The notes beneath the pieces were generated by a model that was given only the letters and a program-made list of their open reading frames with translations, was not told where the DNA came from and searched no databases. Source: Streptomyces coffeae (lineage in GTDB: Bacteria > Actinomycetota > Actinomycetes > Streptomycetales > Streptomycetaceae). From it: DNA of 64,000 nt. How positions within the stretch are numbered: the stretch's first letter is position 1; each line of letters opens with the position of its first letter. Location: assembly GCF_016741875.1 (NCBI RefSeq), contig NZ_JAERRF010000004.1:1-64000 (forward strand), in the 5' to 3' direction. Position numbers and translations under genes: made by a program. Below, piece after piece: positions 46,656 through 56,606 of this stretch.

Positions 46656-46856
46656 CTAGCGCCGCTTGCCGGGCAGGTGGCGGACGACCGAGTCGGGGCC
46701 GGGAGAGAACAGGCACTCGTGGCCGTCGTCCTCGTAGCGGACGCGGTAGGGCGGTTCGCCGTGGTCCCCGAGCACTTCGATGATTTCCGCGGTCCGGTCG
46801 TGAATGCCGACAACCCTGCCGTGCACCAGCAGCTTGTCGCCTACGGTCGCCTCCAT
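46656..46856 (-). CDS. DUF1918 domain protein
   Basis: A 66-residue protein covering the DUF1918 domain: VGDKLLVHGRVVGIHDRTAEI and YRVRYEDDGHECLFSPGPDSVV. It has a KOW/SH3-like small beta fold and unknown function; it is common in actinobacteria. AGGAGG lies eight bases before ATG 46856 on the minus strand. It is convergent with the glycosidase gene, 17 bases apart, and 48 bases upstream of the transporter's stop codon. Confidence 0.92.
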   Translation of the reverse strand: MEATVGDKLLVHGRVVGIHDRTAEIIEVLGDHGEPPYRVRYEDDGHECLFSPGPDSVVRHLPGKRR

Positions 46857-46904
46857 CTACATGACCTCCTACGGATTTCCGGAGGACAATCCTTGAGGCC
46901 CAGT

Positions 46905-47897
46905 TTATGGCCGGTCCTCCATGTTTGCGCCTGCCCGGATGCGGGTCCGTTCCGGCTTTTCCGGCATCCGGGCACGCTGGGTCACCCCGATACACACCAG
47001 GACCGCGACCGCGGCGGCCGGGGCGGCGGGGGAGAGGTCCTCGTTCAGCAGCAGCACCGACCACACCAGCGTCAGCAGCGGCTGGGCCAGCTGGAGCTGG
47101 CTGGCCCGGGCCACCCCGATGGCGGCCATCCCGCGGTACCAGACCAGCAGCCCCAGGAACTGCGACCCCACCGCCAGCCACAGCAGCCCGGCGACCGCGT
47201 GGCCGCCGAGGTGGACCGGCTCGTATCGCAGCGCCAGCGCCGCGCCCGCCGCGGCGACCGGCAGACACCCCACCAGGGCCCAGCCGATCACCTGCCACCC
47301 CGGCATATGGGCGGCCAGCCGTCCGCCCTCGGTGTAGCCCGCGGCGCACACCAGAAGGGCGGCGAACAGATACAGATCGCCGGTGGTCGGAGTGCCGCCG
47401 CTCTGCTGCACCGCGAAGGCGATCACCACCGCGGCCCCGGCCAGCGCCGCCGCCCAGAACACCGGGGATGGCCGGATGCCGGTGCGCACCGCGGAGAAGG
47501 CGGCGGTGGTCAGCGGCAGCAGCCCGACGACCACGGCCGCGTGCGAGGTGGTGGAGGTCTGGAGGGCGAGTGTGGTCAGCAGCGGAAAGCCCACCACCAC
47601 CCCGGCGGCCACCACCAGCAGTCCGGGCCAGTGGCGGCGGTGCGGCGGCGCAACCCGCAGCGCCGCCAGCGCCCCGCCCGCGACCAGCGCGGCGAGCACC
47701 ATCCGGCAGGTGGTCACCGACCAGGGGCCGAACCCCTCCAGACCCCAGGCGGTGGCGGGGAAGGTGAGCGAGAAGGCGGCCACACCCAGCGCGGCCAGAA
47801 GGGTGCCGGTCGTCCCGGAAACCTCGGGGTGCGCGGTGCCGCCGCCGCTGTTCACCGCTATCGTGCCTGGCGCAGTAGCGCTATCATTGGCTGTCAT
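46905..47897 (-). CDS. EamA-family (DMT) transporter
   Basis: A 330-residue membrane protein with ten hydrophobic helices in two EamA repeats (for example LLAALGVAAFSLTFPATAWGL and LLWLAVGSQFLGLLVWYRG). DMT proteins export metabolites and amino acids. The ATG at 47897 overlaps the start codon of the divergent MocR regulator; a GTG at 47855, just inside, is an alternative start that would leave room for a promoter. MocR proteins often control the gene next door, so this transporter may export or import a PLP-related amine or amino acid; that is inference. Confidence 0.88.
   Translation of the reverse strand: MTANDSATAPGTIAVNSGGGTAHPEVSGTTGTLLAALGVAAFSLTFPATAWGLEGFGPWSVTTCRMVLAALVAGGALAALRVAPPHRRHWPGLLVVAAGVVVGFPLLTTLALQTSTTSHAAVVVGLLPLTTAAFSAVRTGIRPSPVFWAAALAGAAVVIAFAVQQSGGTPTTGDLYLFAALLVCAAGYTEGGRLAAHMPGWQVIGWALVGCLPVAAAGAALALRYEPVHLGGHAVAGLLWLAVGSQFLGLLVWYRGMAAIGVARASQLQLAQPLLTLVWSVLLLNEDLSPAAPAAAVAVLVCIGVTQRARMPEKPERTRIRAGANMEDRP
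47856..47887. promoter_or_regulatory. Direct repeats, candidate MocR operator
   Basis: CGCTATCGT (47856-47864) and CGCTATCAT (47879-47887) are direct repeats 23 bases apart, about two helical turns. MocR-type regulators such as GabR bind direct repeats. The site lies between the two divergent genes, partly within the 5' end of the transporter frame. TATCAT in the second repeat is also a possible -10 box for the regulator gene. Confidence 0.55.
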
Positions 47898-49344
47898 GCA
47901 TGAGCGTAGCAGCGTGGCTGAGCTGGCCGAAAGCCTGCGGAAAGAGCTGAACCGCTACTCGCCGGGTGAGAAGCTGCCATCCAGTCGGGCTCTGGTCGAG
48001 CGCCACCGGGTGAGCCCGGTGACCGTCTCCCGCGCCCTGGCCGTCCTCGCCGCCGAGGGGCTGGTGGTCACCCGCCCCGGCGCGGGTGCCTTCCGCGCCG
48101 TCCGCCCCCGCCCCGAGGCGTCCCGGCCGGGCGACACCTCCTGGCAGGAGGTCGCCCTCAGCGTGGAGACGGCGGGCGAGGCCGTACCGCGTTCGGTCGA
48201 CGCCTCGGGGGTGCTGGCCACGCTCGCCGCCCCGCCGCCCGGCACCCTGGAGCTCAACGGCGGCTATCTCCACCCCTCCCTCCAGCCCGAACGCGCCCTG
48301 TCCGCCGCCCTGGCCCGGGCCGGGAGGCGGCCCGGCGCCTGGGGTCGCCCGCCCATGGAAGGGCTCACCGAGCTCCGCGACTGGTTCGCCCGGGAGATCG
48401 GCGGCCCGGCCGGAACCCTCGCCGCCGCCGATGTCCTGGTCACCGCGGGCGGCCAGGCCGCGCTCACCTGCGCGCTGCGCGCTCTCGCCCCGCCCGGCGC
48501 CCCGGTGCTCGTCGAATCCCCCACCTACCCCGGGATGCTGGCCGCCGCCCGCGCCTCCGGGGTGCGCCCGGTCCCGGTCCCGGCGGACACCGACGGAGTG
48601 CGCACCGATCTGTTCGCGGAGGCGCTGCGCGCGAGCGGCGCCCGCGTCTTCGTCTGCCAGCCGCTCTTCCAGAACCCGACCGGCGCGAGCCTGGCCGCCG
48701 AGCGGCGCCGCGAGGTGCTGCGGATCGCCCGCGCGGCGGGTGCCTTCGTGGTGGAGGACGACTTCGCCCGCCGCCTCGTCCACGAGGACTCCCCGCCGCT
48801 GCCCGCCCCGCTCGCCGCGGACGACCCGGACGGGGTCGTGGTCCACGTCTGCTCGCTCACCAAGGCCACCTCGCCCAGCCTGCGGGTCGGCGCGCTCGCC
48901 GCCCGCGGCCCCGCCTTCGAGCGGCTGCGCGCGATCCAGGTCGTCGACAGTTTCTTCGTCCCCCGGCCGTTGCAGGAGGCCGCCCTGGAACTGGTCGGTG
49001 CCCCCGCCTGGCCCCGCCATCTGCGCACCGTCGCGGCCGAGTTGCGCGCCCGGCGCCAGGCCATGGTCACCGCCGTCCGGCAGGAACTGCCCGGTCTCGA
49101 CCTGCCGCATGTGCCGCTCGGCGGCTACCACCTGTGGCTGCGGCTGCCCCAGCGCACCGACGAAGCCGCACTGGCCTCCGCCGCGCTGCGCGCCGGGGTC
49201 GCCGTCGCCCACGGCCGTCCGTACTTCTGCGCCGAGCCGCCCGCGCCGCACGTACGGCTGAGCTTCGCCTCGGTGGCCGGGGCCGGTGAGCTCGCCGAGG
49301 GCGTCCGCCGGCTCCGTACCGCCTGTGTCGAGGTGCTGGGCTGA
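47896..49344 (+). CDS. MocR-family regulator (GntR HTH fused to aminotransferase-like domain)
   Basis: A 482-residue chimeric regulator. Residues 5-65 form a GntR winged HTH (LPSSRALVERHRVSPVTVSRALAVL). From about 110 on there is a fold-type I aminotransferase domain with QNPTGASLA, VVEDDFAR and the PLP lysine Lys323 (SLTKATSPSLRVG). MocR proteins sense PLP-amine adducts and control neighbouring genes. ATG 47896 overlaps the ATG of the divergent transporter. There is no Shine-Dalgarno, and TATCAT lies eight bases upstream, so the transcript may be leaderless. The last 28 codons are duplicated behind the stop. Confidence 0.93.
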   Translation: MHERSSVAELAESLRKELNRYSPGEKLPSSRALVERHRVSPVTVSRALAVLAAEGLVVTRPGAGAFRAVRPRPEASRPGDTSWQEVALSVETAGEAVPRSVDASGVLATLAAPPPGTLELNGGYLHPSLQPERALSAALARAGRRPGAWGRPPMEGLTELRDWFAREIGGPAGTLAAADVLVTAGGQAALTCALRALAPPGAPVLVESPTYPGMLAAARASGVRPVPVPADTDGVRTDLFAEALRASGARVFVCQPLFQNPTGASLAAERRREVLRIARAAGAFVVEDDFARRLVHEDSPPLPAPLAADDPDGVVVHVCSLTKATSPSLRVGALAARGPAFERLRAIQVVDSFFVPRPLQEAALELVGAPAWPRHLRTVAAELRARRQAMVTAVRQELPGLDLPHVPLGGYHLWLRLPQRTDEAALASAALRAGVAVAHGRPYFCAEPPAPHVRLSFASVAGAGELAEGVRRLRTACVEVLG

Positions 49345-49447
49345 GCGGGACGAGGAGCCCTCGGTCGCGGGGGAAATCGCTGCCCTGCCGACGGGGCTGT
49401 CCCCGGTCACGAGGGCAATGCGTCGGCCCCGCCGGCAGGCGGCTGGG
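49258..49447 (+). repeat. 190-bp tandem duplication unit 1 (3' end of the MocR gene and tail)
   Basis: The unit starts in codon 455 of the MocR gene and contains its stop. Unit 2 begins at 49448. The first 96 bases of the two units differ at a single position (GTC to GCC). The tail carries two diverged copies of a roughly 45-base GC-rich motif (49359-49399 and 49400-49444); a third copy ends unit 2 (49548-49592). Confidence 0.9.
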
Positions 49448-49534
49448 CTGAGCTTCGCCTCGGTGGCCGGGGCCGGTGAGCTCGCCGAGGGCGTCCGCCG
49501 GCTCCGTACCGCCTGTGCCGAGGTGCTGGGCTGA
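49448..49534 (+). pseudogene. Duplicated 3' fragment of the MocR gene
   Basis: Encodes LSFASVAGAGELAEGVRR followed by LRTACAEVLG and a stop, identical to the MocR C-terminus except for one Val-to-Ala change. It has no start codon context or promoter and is a non-functional leftover of the tandem duplication. Confidence 0.85.
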
Positions 49535-49606
49535 GCGGGACGAAAGCCCCCGGTCACGGGGGAAAACCGGTCGCCCCGCCGCCGGGCGGCTGATAGGAAC
49601 GCCCCC

Positions 49607-50053
49607 ATGACCGACGGCTTCGAGATATCCACCGACCCGGCGCGGCTCGACCCGGCCCGTATCCACCACTGGCTGTCCACCGACGCCTACTGGGCCCTCG
49701 GCCGCGCCCGGGAGAAGCAGGACCGGGCGATCGCCTCCTCGCTCAACTTCGGCGTGTACGACGCCGCCTCGGGCGCCCAGGTCGCCTACGCCCGCGTCCT
49801 CACCGACTACGCCACCTTCTCCTGGCTGTGCGACGTCTACGTCGACCGCTCCGTCCGCGGCAGGGGTCTCGGCACCGATCTGGTCACCGCCGTCCGCGAC
49901 CATCTCGCGCCGTACGGGCTGCGCCGCATCCTGCTGGCCACCGAGGACGCCCACGACGTCTACCGGAAGGTGGGCTTCGAGCCGCTGGACGTCCCGTCCC
50001 AGTGGATGCACCTCCTCTTCGCCCGGCAGCCGTCCGCCCGCGACGTGGTGTGA
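49607..50053 (+). CDS. GNAT family N-acetyltransferase
   Basis: A 148-residue single-domain acetyltransferase. The acetyl-CoA loop is RSVRGRGLGTDLV, preceded by the strand CDVYVD and followed by LRRILLATEDAHDVYRKVGFEPL. The N-terminal WLSTDAYWALGRAREKQDRAI is typical of the family of small Streptomyces GNATs that follow this pattern. Acceptor unknown. ATG 49607. The histidine phosphatase-like gene follows after 13 bases. Confidence 0.92.
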   Translation: MTDGFEISTDPARLDPARIHHWLSTDAYWALGRAREKQDRAIASSLNFGVYDAASGAQVAYARVLTDYATFSWLCDVYVDRSVRGRGLGTDLVTAVRDHLAPYGLRRILLATEDAHDVYRKVGFEPLDVPSQWMHLLFARQPSARDVV

Positions 50054-50066
50054 ATACCATGCCGGG

Positions 50067-50648
50067 ATGACGTTCCGGTTCACGCTGGTCGCCGCCGCCC
50101 GCAGCTCCTCCCGGCTCGGCGAGCGGTTCGACGACGAACGACCCCTGGACATGGCCGGCCGCATCGCCGTGGAGCGGGCCGCGCCCACCCTGCTTCCGCT
50201 GGCCGCGGCGGAGCTGCGCTACTGCTCGCCGTCGCCGCGCAGCCGGGAGACCGGCGACGCCCTCGGCTTCACCCCGCTCGCCCAACTCGCCCTGCGCGAC
50301 TGCGACATGGGCCGCTGGCGGGGCCGTACCCTGGCGGATGTGATGGCGCGCGAACCGGCGACGGTGGACGCTTGGCTCGCCAATCCGCGTTCCGCGCCGC
50401 ACGGCGGTGAATGCCTGCTGGACTTCATCACCCGCGTCGGCGGCTGGCTGGACACCCGCCCGGCCGAGCACCACACCAAGATGCTCGCCGTCGCCGACCC
50501 CGGGGTCATACGCGCGGCCATGATGTACGCGCTCAAGGCACCCCCGCACTGCTACTGGAACGTGGACATCCAGCCGCTGTCCACCCTCACCCTCACCGGC
50601 CGGCCGGGGCAGTGGCGGCTGCGGATGGACGGTGACGCGCTCCGCTGA
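50067..50648 (+). CDS. Histidine phosphatase (phosphoglycerate mutase fold) protein lacking the RHG motif
   Basis: A 193-residue protein with the overall histidine phosphatase pattern: SPSPRSRETGDALGF, the CDMGRWRGRTLADV strand-helix and PHGGECLLDFITRVGGWLD. However, the N-terminal catalytic LVRHGET is replaced by LVAAARSSS and the second-His strand (SHGG) reads VADPGVIR. Both phosphate-pocket histidines are therefore missing, so catalysis by the usual mechanism is unlikely. ATG 50067 has a TACCAT box six bases before it and no ribosome site, suggesting leaderless translation. Confidence 0.82.
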   Translation: MTFRFTLVAAARSSSRLGERFDDERPLDMAGRIAVERAAPTLLPLAAAELRYCSPSPRSRETGDALGFTPLAQLALRDCDMGRWRGRTLADVMAREPATVDAWLANPRSAPHGGECLLDFITRVGGWLDTRPAEHHTKMLAVADPGVIRAAMMYALKAPPHCYWNVDIQPLSTLTLTGRPGQWRLRMDGDALR

Positions 50649-50841
50649 CCCGAGAGCGCGCCGAGGGCGCGCCGGGGATGCGCCGCACCGCCGCGCTGCG
50701 CCGACCGGGGGCGGCCGTTCACCTGGATGATCCTGGCCGGTCGCCGTGATGCGCGGCCCCGGTGAGGATCATTCCGGAGCGTGTCCGCGGTGTGACACAG
50801 GGTCAGACCGGGCGGGCTCCACGAACCTCGGGAGACGTACG

Positions 50842-51351
50842 ATGCCCCGCTTTGCCCCCCTCGCGCTGAGCGCCGCCGCTCTGGCCACCACCCTCGTCTG
50901 GGCTTCCCCGGCGGTGGCGGCCGCGCCGGTTCCCGTCGGCGGACACTCCGCGAACACTGGCCGCGAGCAAGTCCTCGAACTGGTCGCGCGGCAGACCCAG
51001 ATCACCTTCATCGACAACGATGGCCCCGGCACCAGCCAGGGGGACGAACTCGTCCTGGCCGGGGATCTGTTGCGGGGCTCCGCCGTGGTGGGGAGCTTCG
51101 ACGAGGTCTGCACCCTGACCCGGGTCGGCCCCGTGCCCGACACCTTCAGCCAGCAGTGCGTGGGCACGCTCAGCCTTGCCGACGGGGACCTCACCATCCA
51201 GGGGGTGGTCAGGGTCACCGCGGCCGGTCCCGGCGTGGTGACGGTCGCGATCACCGGAGGCACCGGGCGCTATCGCACGGCCCACGGATACATCAACGCC
51301 GTCAACACCAGCGACACCGAGACCGATCTCACCCTCCACATCATCCGCTGA
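50842..51351 (+). CDS. Secreted allene-oxide-cyclase/dirigent-like barrel protein
   Basis: A 169-residue exported protein. A signal peptide (1-28, LSAAALATTLVWASPAVAAAP) precedes an eight-stranded barrel with FIDNDGPGTSQGDELVLAGDLLRG, VGSFDEVCTLTR and a final GTGRYRTAHGYINAVN, the pattern of AOC-barrel/dirigent-like bacterial proteins. The chemistry in bacteria is unknown. Cys pair in EVCTL and QQCVG could form a disulfide. ATG 50842 follows CGGGAGA; the longer frame to 50746 would destroy the signal peptide. Convergent with the ketosynthase gene. Confidence 0.87.
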   Translation: MPRFAPLALSAAALATTLVWASPAVAAAPVPVGGHSANTGREQVLELVARQTQITFIDNDGPGTSQGDELVLAGDLLRGSAVVGSFDEVCTLTRVGPVPDTFSQQCVGTLSLADGDLTIQGVVRVTAAGPGVVTVAITGGTGRYRTAHGYINAVNTSDTETDLTLHIIR

Positions 51352-51404
51352 GCGCGGAAAGCGGCCGGTGAGCCATGGAATCCCGGACCACCGGCCGTCC
51401 CGCG

Positions 51405-52649
51405 TCAGGGCGCGGAGGTGAAGACCAGCGAGGCGTTGTGGCCGCCGAACCCGAAGGAGTTCGCCAGCGCCGCCGTCAGCGGGCCGCGCCGGGGGCCGCC
51501 GGCCACAACGTCGAGCTTCACCTCTGGGTCGAGGGTGTCCAGATTGCGGGTCGGCGGGATGGCACCGTCGCGTACCGCGAGAATCGCGGACAGCGCGCCG
51601 ACGGCTCCCGCCGCCCCGAAGAGATGGCCGGTCATCGACTTGGTCGCGGTGACCGCCGGATGCGGCCCGATGGCCTCGGCGATGGACCGGGCCTCGACCA
51701 GATCGCCCTGGGGGGTCGAGGTGGCGTGGGCGTGGATATGCCCGACCGCGAGCGGTGACAGCCCCGCCGAGGCCAGCGCCCTCCGCATCGCGCGGACCTG
51801 ACCCTCGGGGTGGCCCGCGGTGATGTGGTACGCGTCCGAGGTGACACCCGCGCCCGCGAGCGCCGCATGGGCTCGTGCCGCCCGCGCCGCGGCGAACCCG
51901 GCGCGCTCCAGCACCACCACCGCCGCACCCTCCCCGATGACAAAGCCGTCGCGGTCCACATCGAACGGGCGGGAGGCCAGGGCGGGTTCGTCATTGCGGG
52001 TCGAATGCGCCCTGGCCTGGGCGAACCCGGCCAGCGGCAGTGCGCAGACACAGGCTTCGGTGCCGCCCGCCACCACCACATCGGCCCGGCCCAGCCGGAT
52101 CAGATCCAGGCCCATCGCGATGGCCTCGGCCCCCGAGGCACAGGCGCTGACCGGGGTGTGGGCGCCGCCGCGCGCGCCGAGCTCGATGCTGACCCAGGCC
52201 GCGGGCCCGTTCGCCATCAGCATCGGCACGGTGTGCGGCGACACCCGCCGCACCCCCGACCTCTCCAGGACATCGTCCTGGCCCAGCATGGTCAGCGCCC
52301 CGCCGGTGCCGGTCCCGATCACCACGGCCAGCCGCTCCGGATCGACGCCGGGCGTCCCCGCGTCCGCCCATGCCTCCCGCGCGGCGATCAGCGCGATCTG
52401 CTCACAGCGGTCCAGCCGCCGCGCCTGGACCCGGTCCATCACCTCGGTGGGCTCGACGGCGAGCCGGCCCGCGATCCGCACCGGCAGCCCGGCCGCCCAC
52501 TCCTCCTCGATCGGGCCGATCCCGGACCGCCCGGCCAGCATCGCCTCCCAGGTCGAGGCCACGTCCCCGCCCAGCGGTGTGGTGGCCCCGAGCCCGGTGA
52601 CCAGCACCGGTTCGGCCACCGGGCCGGGATGGGTGTGCGCTGTGGACAT
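51405..52649 (-). CDS. Beta-ketoacyl-ACP synthase II (FabF-like ketosynthase)
   Basis: A 414-residue thiolase-fold enzyme with the Cys-His-His triad: Cys170 (VSACASGAEA), His308 (HAHATSTPQGD) and His342 (TKSMTGHLFGAAG). It condenses acyl and malonyl-ACP. It is full length but stands alone without ACP, ketoreductase or acyltransferase genes, so it is not the core fatty acid cluster enzyme and may serve a secondary or modified lipid. The N-terminus MSTAHTHPGPVAEPVLVTGLG is slightly extended. ATG 52649. Divergent from the isocitrate dehydrogenase gene. Confidence 0.92.
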   Translation of the reverse strand: MSTAHTHPGPVAEPVLVTGLGATTPLGGDVASTWEAMLAGRSGIGPIEEEWAAGLPVRIAGRLAVEPTEVMDRVQARRLDRCEQIALIAAREAWADAGTPGVDPERLAVVIGTGTGGALTMLGQDDVLERSGVRRVSPHTVPMLMANGPAAWVSIELGARGGAHTPVSACASGAEAIAMGLDLIRLGRADVVVAGGTEACVCALPLAGFAQARAHSTRNDEPALASRPFDVDRDGFVIGEGAAVVVLERAGFAAARAARAHAALAGAGVTSDAYHITAGHPEGQVRAMRRALASAGLSPLAVGHIHAHATSTPQGDLVEARSIAEAIGPHPAVTATKSMTGHLFGAAGAVGALSAILAVRDGAIPPTRNLDTLDPEVKLDVVAGGPRRGPLTAALANSFGFGGHNASLVFTSAP

Positions 52650-55209
<2,560 letters not shown>

Positions 55210-55247
55210 CGCCGACGACGCGAGCGCCCGGCGCCGTTTCCTCCGCA

Positions 55248-55280
55248 CCGCCCCGGCCGGCATCCGCCCGGCCGGGGCGG
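55248..55280 (+). terminator. Terminator of the isocitrate dehydrogenase gene
   Basis: CCGCCCCGGCCGG (55248-55260) pairs perfectly with CCGGCCGGGGCGG (55268-55280) around CATCCGC, 39 bases after the stop. Confidence 0.9.
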
Positions 55281-55326
55281 CCGTGGTTCACCGGTGCGCC
55301 GCCGAAGCCCAGTCGGCTGCCGAAGC

Positions 55327-56565
55327 TCAGTGGGACAGCAGCCCGCCGGTGTACGGATCCTCGGCCAGCATCCGCCACGAGTGCGCGGAGGTCCGGAACG
55401 CCTCCGGGTCCACCGCCTCCACCATCGCGTCGACCCGGCTGCTCAGCAGGGCGAACGGATCGAACACCCGCCAGGTGTCCGCGGCGGCCCCGTGGTCCCA
55501 GTGGTGCCACTCGTCGCGCAGCCGCTCATAGATCCACCAGGCGTACAGCAGCGCCGACAGATCCCGGTTCAGATAGGCCGCGGGCTCGCCCTCCCCGTAC
55601 CAGTCCGGCAGCTCCAGCCGTCCGGTGGCACCGTCGAGGGCGACCGCGAGGTCATGCGGCCACCATCCGATGGCCAGGAAGTCGCGCTGGTGGCTCCGGC
55701 CCGTGGCCGTGCCGGAGCCGTCGTGGTCCGCCCCCGGCTCCCCTGTCCCCGCGAAGGTGTCGGGGTGGGCCTCCGCCATGGTGCGCAGCGGCTCGTCGCC
55801 GACGCTGAACAGCTCACCGCCGAGCGGCAGTCCGCTCTCGGTGAGCAGCCGCCGGGTCGGTTCATGGGTCAGCCGGTCCGGCAGCTCCTCCGGGCGGTAG
55901 TGGCGCACCCGGCCCTCGCCGTCCAGCCGCGCGAGGTCCCGCACCAGGTCCGGATCGAAGAGGTACGCCGGCCCGTCCGCCGGACCGGGCCGGGCGCCCC
56001 AGGCCAGGGAACGCACCAGCAGACAGGTGCGCCAGTGCGCGGGAGCGGCCTCGGCGCCGAACAGCTCCGGGTCGGCGGCGCGCAGCCGCCCCGCGGCGGC
56101 CTCGATCACCTCGGCCAGGGCACCCGGGCCGCGGCGCCCGTCATACGCGTCGGCCCGCAGCGCGGACTCCGACACCCACTCACAGGTGTCGAGCAGCTCC
56201 GCGAGGGCGGGCAGTGAGGAGGCCAGCGGATCGTGGACCAGCTCCGCCCCCGCCGGGCCACGGGAGGTGGCCCCGGCCCACCCGGCCAGCACCACCGCAC
56301 CGGTGGCGCCGTCGAGCACCACCCGGCTGCCGCAGTAGTCGGTCGTGCCGAGCACCAACAGCCGCCCATCGCCGATGAGTTGGCCGCCGTGGGTGGTGAA
56401 GGGCGCCGGCCCGGCCCCGCACAGCGCGGTGAAGTCGAGGTCGGCGGCGACCTCGGGCAGCCCGCGCTCGACCAGGAACTCCCGGCTCGGCCCATGGGTC
56501 AGCCCGTCCGGCAGTGCCTCCGCCGCCAGTCGGCACCCGTTTCTCGCCGTCGGTCCGGTGTCCAT
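55327..56565 (-). CDS. Tandem SUKH-4 family immunity-like protein
   Basis: A 412-residue protein with two SUKH-4-like halves. The first starts near residue 20 (LPDGLTHGPSREFLVERGLP) and the second near 230 (LPDRLTHEPTRRLLTESGLP). Both continue with the beta segment (LLVLGTTDYCGSRVVLDGATGAVVL; FLAIGWWPHDLAVALDGATGRLELP). SUKH proteins are immunity proteins against contact-dependent and polymorphic toxins. No toxin, PAAR, RHS or ADP-ribosyltransferase gene is adjacent. ATG 56565 is preceded by GGGGGAGGCGG. Divergent from the LRV protein gene (41 bases between starts). Confidence 0.85.
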   Translation of the reverse strand: MDTGPTARNGCRLAAEALPDGLTHGPSREFLVERGLPEVAADLDFTALCGAGPAPFTTHGGQLIGDGRLLVLGTTDYCGSRVVLDGATGAVVLAGWAGATSRGPAGAELVHDPLASSLPALAELLDTCEWVSESALRADAYDGRRGPGALAEVIEAAAGRLRAADPELFGAEAAPAHWRTCLLVRSLAWGARPGPADGPAYLFDPDLVRDLARLDGEGRVRHYRPEELPDRLTHEPTRRLLTESGLPLGGELFSVGDEPLRTMAEAHPDTFAGTGEPGADHDGSGTATGRSHQRDFLAIGWWPHDLAVALDGATGRLELPDWYGEGEPAAYLNRDLSALLYAWWIYERLRDEWHHWDHGAAADTWRVFDPFALLSSRVDAMVEAVDPEAFRTSAHSWRMLAEDPYTGGLLSH

Positions 56566-56606
56566 AGTCCGCCTCCCCCGAGATAGCGAGCTGCCAGTAT
56601 GACGTC

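Noticed and set aside
49258..49600. Tandem duplication considered as an insertion sequence remnant
   Set aside because: No terminal inverted repeats and no foreign sequence; the unit is host gene 3' end plus its tail.
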